NCBI GenBank assembly: GCA_913043005.1
Contig: CAJWKU010000002.1
Location: 62,001 to 126,000 of the forward strand
Length of the DNA: 64,000 bases
Reading direction: 5' to 3'
DNA from: an uncultured Cryomorphaceae bacterium
GTDB lineage: Bacteria; Bacteroidota; Bacteroidia; Flavobacteriales; Schleiferiaceae
A model generated the notes under the pieces. The model saw only the letters and a list, made by a program, of their open reading frames with translations, had not been told where the DNA came from and did not search any database. Each line of letters begins with the position of its first letter. Position 1 is the first letter of the stretch. The position numbers and the translations under genes are program-made. This document shows, in pieces, positions 58,282-64,000 of the stretch.

Positions 58282-59456
58282 TGAATATCATATATATGCC
58301 ACCCATCAGGAGCCTTTAAATGTACTTGAGGTTTTTCCTGAGGTTCGACTCTCCCTATAATTTTTGCATCAATATTAAACTTCTTTGAAATCGAAATAGC
58401 TTTTTCTGCAGCCGAAGGATTCATATATATTTCCATACGATGCCCCATATTAAAAACCTTGTACATCTCTCTCCAAGGAGTCCCAGATTCTGCTTGAATC
58501 AATTTGAATAGTTCTGGAATATCAAACAAATTATCTTTAACTACTTTACCTTGAGTTAAAAAATGTAAAACTTTAGTTTGAGCTCCACCACTGCAATGAA
58601 CCATTCCGCTAATTTCATTTCTAATTTCAGTTAAAATATCAACGATTACTGGAGCATAGGTTCGGGTTGGAGATAATACAAGTTTGCCAGCATCTAATGG
58701 TACTCCTTCTAATTGATCTGTTAAAGATTTAGAACCTGAATAAATTAATGAATCATCTATTTCTGGATTAAAGCTTTCCGGATACTTCTGAGATAGCAGC
58801 TTATGAAAAATATCATGCCTAGCTGATGTTAAACCGTTTGACCCCATACCTCCATTGAATTGTTTTTCATACGTGGATTGACCAGATGAAGATAACCCCA
58901 CAATAACTTGACCAGGAGCTATATTAGCGTTATCAATCACCATATCCCTTGGCATCCTTGATATTACTGTTGAATCAACAATAATAGTTCGCACCAAATC
59001 ACCAACATCTGCGGTTTCACCACCTGTAGATTTAATATCTAAACCATTATCTCTTAAATCAGATAATACAGACTCTGTTCCCTGAATAATTTCCGAAATA
59101 ACCTCTCCAGGTATCACATTTTTATTTCTACCTATCGTGCTTGATAATAAAATTGGACCTGTAGCTCCGACACATAAAAGATCATCTACATTCATTATGA
59201 CAGCATCTTGAGCAATACCTTTCCAAACGGACAAATCCCCAGTTTCTTTCCAGTACATATATGCCAACGAAGACTTAGTGCCTGCGCCATCAGCATGCAT
59301 GACAATACAATGATCTGGAGATCCGGTTAAGTAATCTGGAACAATTTTACAAAAAGATTTAGGGAACAATCCTTTTTCTAGTTTTTCTATCGCCTTGTGG
59401 ACGTCTTCTTTACCCGATGAAACTCCCCTACTTGCATAACGATCCTTTTGCTTCAT
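58278..59456 (-). CDS. purM: Phosphoribosylformylglycinamidine cyclo-ligase (AIR synthase)
   Basis: This 392-residue enzyme closes the imidazole ring in purine synthesis. Family motifs are [52 protein letters not shown] and [20 protein letters not shown]. The length is that of the Bacteroidota form, slightly longer than in E. coli. It heads the purM-prfA-pyrF-rmlD-like operon and is preceded by a perfect -7 box only 4 bases before the ATG. Confidence 0.92.
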   Translation of the reverse strand: MKQKDRYASRGVSSGKEDVHKAIEKLEKGLFPKSFCKIVPDYLTGSPDHCIVMHADGAGTKSSLAYMYWKETGDLSVWKGIAQDAVIMNVDDLLCVGATGPILLSSTIGRNKNVIPGEVISEIIQGTESVLSDLRDNGLDIKSTGGETADVGDLVRTIIVDSTVISRMPRDMVIDNANIAPGQVIVGLSSSGQSTYEKQFNGGMGSNGLTSARHDIFHKLLSQKYPESFNPEIDDSLIYSGSKSLTDQLEGVPLDAGKLVLSPTRTYAPVIVDILTEIRNEISGMVHCSGGAQTKVLHFLTQGKVVKDNLFDIPELFKLIQAESGTPWREMYKVFNMGHRMEIYMNPSAAEKAISISKKFNIDAKIIGRVEPQEKPQVHLKAPDGWHIYDIQ

Positions 59457-59460
59457 TTAG

Positions 59461-59468
59461 CAAAGATA
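59461..59468 (-). promoter_or_regulatory. Bacteroidota -7 box before purM
   Basis: A perfect TAnnTTTG match (TATCTTTG on the minus strand) sits 4 bases from the purM ATG at 59456, predicting a leaderless mRNA for the operon. Confidence 0.55.
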
Positions 59469-59478
59469 GCGAAGGCAA

Positions 59479-62025
59479 CTATCGAATACGGATATAAGTT
59501 CCGGCGGGAAGATCTTTTTCATATTCAGGATTCAAAGACTGTAAGTCTCGCACCTTAATGCCTAGCTCTTTGGCGACACTCCTAAAAGAATCTCCCGACT
59601 TAATCTGTCGGTGAGATGCGTCAAACTCCTTATAATCACCCTTTACAGTCACTTTTAAAATCATTCCAGAAAAAGGGCGAATACCCCTAAGGCCTCCATT
59701 AAGTCTCTTTAAATTTGTCAAAGTAATATCATTGGCACGGCAAATAGTTGTAAATGAAGGCCTTTCTCCAACCGTATATAATTTACCTATCAATAGTTCT
59801 TCATTTGACTTAGCTCGATCATTATCCACGGCCATATCAAGATCTACAGGCGGAACATAGTCATCTCTTATCACACGAAAATCTGTACGCCGGTTGATCT
59901 GATTCGCAATCTCTTGCTTGGAAGAAGACATCTTTTTAATATTTTGCTCCGTTAACCTTGTACCTACTGGAAAAATATCTGAACCAAGGCCTTTATATGA
60001 TTTGGGCATTTCAAAAGGAGTCGACTCACCCATGCCAACTGGAACTAAGCGTTCCGAGGCCACACCTAATGAAATTAAATATTTTACCGATGTATCGGCT
60101 CTTCTTTGCGAGAGAATCATATTTTTATCATCAATATCACGATAATCAGTATGAGATCGCAACTCGATAACAATATTCGGATTTCTCTCTAAAGTTTTGA
60201 ACACTGTATCTAATGCATTTGTGGCACTTTGATTTAAGTCCCACTTAGCCAGAGCAAAATAAACATCAGGAAGAACAATAGGAATTTCTATTGGGTCCAT
60301 TTTTCCGTTCACTTCCGAGGTGTGCATATATACATTATCTGCTTCGATAAAATCAAAACTTTCAAATTTCAAGCCTGAGGTATTTACCCCTGCTGTGTTG
60401 AACAAAAACTTCTTTTTCTCAAAAGAAAAAGAATATTGCACATCACGATTAAGATCATCTGATTCAACAAAGAAAGAACCATCTTTCAATGTTTTAACCA
60501 CTTTAAAGAATCCATCATTCCCTGAAACTTTGACGGAAGCGCCTCCAATCGGAGAATTGTCTTTGCTGCTAGTTAGTTTTCCCGCAATACTGTACTTTAG
60601 GGGCACCTCATACAAGGTCCAAATATCGTCGCCACCAGCACCACCGGAACGATTAGAGACAAAATAACCATCCTCTAGACCTCCAGGGCGCAAAACAATA
60701 TTAAAATCATCTGCAGCACTATTAATTGGAGCCTTCAAATTTTCAGGAACCCCGGTAGGTATACCATCCTCTCCAAGTTTCACTCGATAAAGGTCAAAAC
60801 CTCCCATACCAGGAAGCCCGTTGGAAGCAAAGTACAAGTACCCATCATCATGGACAAATGGGAAAAGTTCATCTCCAGGAGTGTTAACCATAGGCCCCAG
60901 ATTAATTGGTTCACCCCAACCTCGCTTTCTCTTGTCAACTCGCACAAGCCACAAATCTTTACTCTCTTTTGTACTACCCTTTAAATCACCCGCAAAAAAT
61001 AAAATTTTATCATCTTTCGATAAAGATGGATGACCCACACTACGAGATGAATCAGCCGTGACTACCACAATCTGGGGTTCCTGCCAGGATAAACCAGCTT
61101 TTCTGGTAGTAAATATCGAACATCCTAATTGCTGTCGTTTAACTTCCATACAGCGAGTGAAATACATAGTCCTGCGCCGCGAATCAAAAACTGGTGAACC
61201 CTCATGGTCTTCCGTATTAATCACTTCTGGTAGAAGCTCTGGTTTATTAAATTTTTGTAAACGTGCTGCTGCAGAATTTGACTTTGCTGCCCTTCCGCGA
61301 CTCCTTTTAGTTCGAGAAGAACCATCAGAATTTAATCTTTCTGTGATGTAGATATCTGAAAACTTTTGACCTGTCCAACCATCATCCTTGCGACCTATTC
61401 CACCTTCTCTCATTGATGTAAATAATATTTCCTCAAACGTATTTGGACGGCCACTAAATGCTATACCAAAATCATTGGAACGTGAATTTAATGAGATGAG
61501 ATTACCAACCTGATAACGAGTCTTGACTTTTTGCCATAACACTGCATCTTCACAAGATTCGATACCAATTTGACCTCGTGTATCATTCGGGAAAACCTTC
61601 AATAAGTCATTGTAGGCCACTATGGCCTCTTCATACTCTCCTTGGTATTTAAGCATTTCTGCAACACCTAGATAATTATCTACTATTGCCTGTTTTAATT
61701 TTATCGCCCTTTTATATTGAGCTTCAGCTGCTCGGTAATTAAAAGTAAATTTGTAGCACTCAGCCAACCGATGTGCGATTTCCGCCTTCTCTTCTCGAGT
61801 CTTGACTTTGGAATAAGCTTTCTTAAAATGATCTATAGCTTCAGAATATTCTTTCGCTAGATAAAAATCATCTGCATTCTTAACAGACCTGGGTCTTTTC
61901 ACAACCTCTTCCTTCTCTTTAACATCAGGAATAGCAGTCATAGCAGCTTGTTGGGCGCCAATAGATCCGATGCATAAAATAGAAAAAATAAAGGATACGA
62001 TGAGATGAGAAATAACCTTCTTCAT
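59479..62025 (-). CDS. PorE-like outer-membrane protein: TPR, propeller, OmpA and LysM domains
   Basis: This 848-residue exported protein starts with a signal peptide (KKVISHLIVSFIFSILCIGS). TPR-like helices cover about residues 45-150, followed by WD40/PD40-like propeller strands (about 170-480, e.g. YFASNGLPGMGGFDLYRV, GYFVSNRSGGAGGDDIW). A carboxypeptidase-regulatory-like domain lies near 485-560, an OmpA peptidoglycan-binding domain near 590-710 (ELRSHTDYRDIDDKNMILSQ) and two LysM-like modules at the end. The first four match PorE of the type 9 secretion system; the C-terminal LysM pair is additional. It probably ties an outer-membrane complex to the cell wall. Confidence 0.85.
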   Translation of the reverse strand: MKKVISHLIVSFIFSILCIGSIGAQQAAMTAIPDVKEKEEVVKRPRSVKNADDFYLAKEYSEAIDHFKKAYSKVKTREEKAEIAHRLAECYKFTFNYRAAEAQYKRAIKLKQAIVDNYLGVAEMLKYQGEYEEAIVAYNDLLKVFPNDTRGQIGIESCEDAVLWQKVKTRYQVGNLISLNSRSNDFGIAFSGRPNTFEEILFTSMREGGIGRKDDGWTGQKFSDIYITERLNSDGSSRTKRSRGRAAKSNSAAARLQKFNKPELLPEVINTEDHEGSPVFDSRRRTMYFTRCMEVKRQQLGCSIFTTRKAGLSWQEPQIVVVTADSSRSVGHPSLSKDDKILFFAGDLKGSTKESKDLWLVRVDKRKRGWGEPINLGPMVNTPGDELFPFVHDDGYLYFASNGLPGMGGFDLYRVKLGEDGIPTGVPENLKAPINSAADDFNIVLRPGGLEDGYFVSNRSGGAGGDDIWTLYEVPLKYSIAGKLTSSKDNSPIGGASVKVSGNDGFFKVVKTLKDGSFFVESDDLNRDVQYSFSFEKKKFLFNTAGVNTSGLKFESFDFIEADNVYMHTSEVNGKMDPIEIPIVLPDVYFALAKWDLNQSATNALDTVFKTLERNPNIVIELRSHTDYRDIDDKNMILSQRRADTSVKYLISLGVASERLVPVGMGESTPFEMPKSYKGLGSDIFPVGTRLTEQNIKKMSSSKQEIANQINRRTDFRVIRDDYVPPVDLDMAVDNDRAKSNEELLIGKLYTVGERPSFTTICRANDITLTNLKRLNGGLRGIRPFSGMILKVTVKGDYKEFDASHRQIKSGDSFRSVAKELGIKVRDLQSLNPEYEKDLPAGTYIRIR

Positions 62026-62069
62026 GGATGCAGAAACAGTATGAATATTTAATTTTTCTTAAAAGTAGC

Positions 62070-62097
62070 CAAAAATAACTGACTACGAATAAAACAA
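62070..62097 (-). promoter_or_regulatory. Candidate promoter of the PorE-like gene
   Basis: On the minus strand TTGT (62094-62097) and a perfect TATTTTTG (62070-62077) are 16 bases apart. The predicted start is about 38 bases before the ATG. Confidence 0.5.
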
Positions 62098-62124
62098 CAC
62101 TCATCTATTTAGTTGTTCTATTTT

Positions 62125-64000
62125 TTAACGCACATAGAGCATCTCACGATATTTAGGTAGCGGCCACATTTCATTATCCACCATCAATTCTAGCTTATCC
62201 ACAGAATACCTTATTTTCTCAAAAAATGGCTTTACAGAGTCACAGTATGCAATAGATTTATCACGAGTAGATTCAATTTTATTAGCAACTTTTCTTGCTT
62301 CAGTCATTTGCGCAACACCGTTTAAAGCCAAACTTACTCTCTCTGAGATTTCGACAATCATATCTATCTGTTCTTTAGAGACCCTAGCATAGACATCTTC
62401 ATCGAGGACTTTTTTCAATCGATTTACATTTTCACTAAGGACAGATTGATACCTGATTGCAGTAGGTACGATATGATTTTTCACAAGATCTCCAAGAGTT
62501 CTAGACTCGATTTGGATATTTTTAAAATACTCTTCCTGCAAAATATCATAACGCGCCTCAATTTCTACCTTGGTTAAAACGCCTGTTTTCTCAAATAGTT
62601 TTACAGAGTTCTTTGTTAAGTAAAAATCCAAGGCTCGCGGAGCATCTGGAGTGTTTTTAAGCCCTCTTTTTGCGGCGATATCTTCCCATTCTTTCGAATA
62701 CCCATCACCCTCAAATCGGATATCTTTTGAAGATTTAATGTACTCACGTAAAATATTGAAAATAGCATCTTCTTTTTTTAATCCTGTCTCTATAAGACTG
62801 TCAACTTCTTGTTTAAATTGAACTAATTGATCCGCTACAATCATATTCAGAATTGTCATTGGAACAGCACAATTAGCTGTAGAGCCAACAGCTCTTAATT
62901 CAAACTTGTTACCAGTAAATGCGAATGGCGAAGTTCTATTTCTATCTGTATTATCCAATAATATTTCAGGTATTTTACCCACAACATTCAATTTAAGGTC
63001 AGTCTTTTTCTCCGGAGAAAGTTTGCCATTCTCTAATTTTTCAAGCTCGTTTAGAACCTGTGAGAGTTGTGAACCTATAAATACAGATATGATAGCAGGA
63101 GGAGCTTCATTTGCTCCTAACCTATGATCATTACTAGCTGAAGCTATAGCCGCTCTGATTAGGTCAGCTTGATCGTTAACAGCTTTGATAGTAGCTATGA
63201 AAAATGTTAAAAATAACAGATTTCTTTTTGGTGTCTTTCCCGGCGCTAATAAATTAACTCCAGTATTAGTGCTAAGAGACCAGTTGTTGTGCTTTCCGGA
63301 GCCATTGATAGCAGAAAAAGGCTTCTCATGCAAAAGCACTCTAAATAAATGTCGACGGGCAACCTTCTCTAAAATATCCATGAATAATGAATTGTGATCA
63401 ACAGCAATATTAGCTTCCTCAAAAACTGGAGCAAATTCGAATTGACCGGGAGCAACCTCATTATGTCTGGTTTTTACAGGAATACCCATTTTGTGACATT
63501 CAAATTCCACCTCACGCATATAATTCATTACACGTTCAGGTATACTACCAAAGTAGTGATCATCTAGCTGCTGGCCCTTTGCTGGAGAATGGCCGATTAA
63601 AGTTCTTCCCGTCATGACTAAATCTGGACGACTCATGAAAAGGGACTCATCAACTAAAAAATATTCTTGTTCCCAGCCGAGGGTGGCGTTAACCTTTGAG
63701 ATATTTTTATCAAAATATTGCGCGACCGAGGTTGCCGCTAGATCAATAGATTGAAGAGCTCTGAGTAAAGGAACCTTATTATCTAATGCCTCACCAGTGT
63801 AGGCCACAAAAATAGTTGGAATGCAAAGTGTACTGCCAAAAATAAATGCTGGAGATGTCGGATCCCAAGCCGTATAACCGCGAGCCTCAAAAGTATTTCG
63901 AATACCTCCATTAGGAAATGAAGACGCATCAGGTTCCGCCTGAACCAACATTCCACCACTAAATTTTTCGATAGCAAAACCATCTAAAGTAGGCTCAAAA
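62125..64000 (-). CDS. glnN: Glutamine synthetase type III (5' end cut by the window edge)
   Basis: The frame runs without interruption to the right edge of the window, where it still encodes family-like sequence (FEPTLDGFAIEKFSGG), so the start is outside. GSIII enzymes have about 720-730 residues; about 624 are seen here. Motifs are ARGYTAWDPTSPAFIFG, GWEQEYFLVDESLF, HNEVAPGQFEFAPVFEEAN and NGSGKHNNWSLST. It forms glutamine from glutamate and ammonia using ATP as a dodecamer. It precedes the PorE-like gene with a 99-base gap. The identification is firm, the gene is only partial. Confidence 0.93.
   Translation of the reverse strand, partial: FEPTLDGFAIEKFSGGMLVQAEPDASSFPNGGIRNTFEARGYTAWDPTSPAFIFGSTLCIPTIFVAYTGEALDNKVPLLRALQSIDLAATSVAQYFDKNISKVNATLGWEQEYFLVDESLFMSRPDLVMTGRTLIGHSPAKGQQLDDHYFGSIPERVMNYMREVEFECHKMGIPVKTRHNEVAPGQFEFAPVFEEANIAVDHNSLFMDILEKVARRHLFRVLLHEKPFSAINGSGKHNNWSLSTNTGVNLLAPGKTPKRNLLFLTFFIATIKAVNDQADLIRAAIASASNDHRLGANEAPPAIISVFIGSQLSQVLNELEKLENGKLSPEKKTDLKLNVVGKIPEILLDNTDRNRTSPFAFTGNKFELRAVGSTANCAVPMTILNMIVADQLVQFKQEVDSLIETGLKKEDAIFNILREYIKSSKDIRFEGDGYSKEWEDIAAKRGLKNTPDAPRALDFYLTKNSVKLFEKTGVLTKVEIEARYDILQEEYFKNIQIESRTLGDLVKNHIVPTAIRYQSVLSENVNRLKKVLDEDVYARVSKEQIDMIVEISERVSLALNGVAQMTEARKVANKIESTRDKSIAYCDSVKPFFEKIRYSVDKLELMVDNEMWPLPKYREMLYVR

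Noticed and set aside
1-64000. CRISPR array, insertion sequences or a defence island
   Set aside because: Reading through the window I saw no spaced direct repeats, transposase motifs or clustered defence genes; nearly all space is taken by core genes.

Overview
This window is a chromosomal segment of a member of the Bacteroidota, most likely a marine or free-living Flavobacteriales-type bacterium. The evidence is: AT-rich DNA; repeated TAnnTTTG promoter -7 boxes; near absence of Shine-Dalgarno sequences, with one striking exception at rpsU; a BshA-type glycosyltransferase for bacillithiol; type III glutamine synthetase; a PorE-like OmpA protein; DUF3467 after rpoC; and the order rpsU-xer-raiA-tRNAs-tuf-tRNA-Trp-secE-nusG-rplKAJL-rpoBC. 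The window is almost all core genome: no insertion sequence, prophage, CRISPR array or antiphage island is visible. No gap between genes exceeds 300 bases. The right edge cuts through the 5' end of the glutamine synthetase gene; the left edge falls just beyond the lptB stop codon.

Layout. 1-9.8 kb: lptB and tatC, divergent recQ, an ECF sigma factor with a 49-residue ORF behind it, a first full-length uvrA paralogue, then a leftward run (overlapping, order of transcription reversed) of an exported GH3/serine-hydrolase fusion, a YwqK-like repeat protein, bshA, a SUI1/eIF1-like factor and a TrmH-type RNA methyltransferase (the run extends to 13.1 kb). 13.2-17.8 kb: a small membrane protein, mutL, two tandem rhomboid proteases and an endonuclease/exonuclease/phosphatase-family protein. 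17.8-26.7 kb: a family-5 solute-binding lipoprotein opposite a rightward run of mtaB, an inositol-monophosphatase-like gene, rfbC, a lytic transglycosylase, the canonical uvrA and a LOG-family gene. 26.7-34.2 kb (leftward): choice-of-anchor B protein, parC, parE, ychF. 34.3-39 kb (rightward): split transketolase with a VWA-domain gene between its halves, a class III aminotransferase and a small membrane protein. 39-53.8 kb (leftward): the transcription/translation supercluster from rpsU to rpoC and DUF3467, with five tRNA genes. 53.9-64 kb (leftward): a sodium:alanine-type symporter, RmlD-like reductase, pyrF, prfA, purM, a PorE-like OmpA/LysM protein and glutamine synthetase III.

The most interesting signals concern gene expression rather than a new gene cluster. 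Several genes have a perfect TAnnTTTG box only 4-7 bases before the start codon, which predicts leaderless mRNAs. rpsU alone has a 10-base anti-Shine-Dalgarno match, fitting bS21 autoregulation described in Flavobacterium. A long two-part hairpin separates rplL from rpoB. MutL has lost the recognisable DQHA-type endonuclease motif. I found no convincing undescribed multi-gene system.
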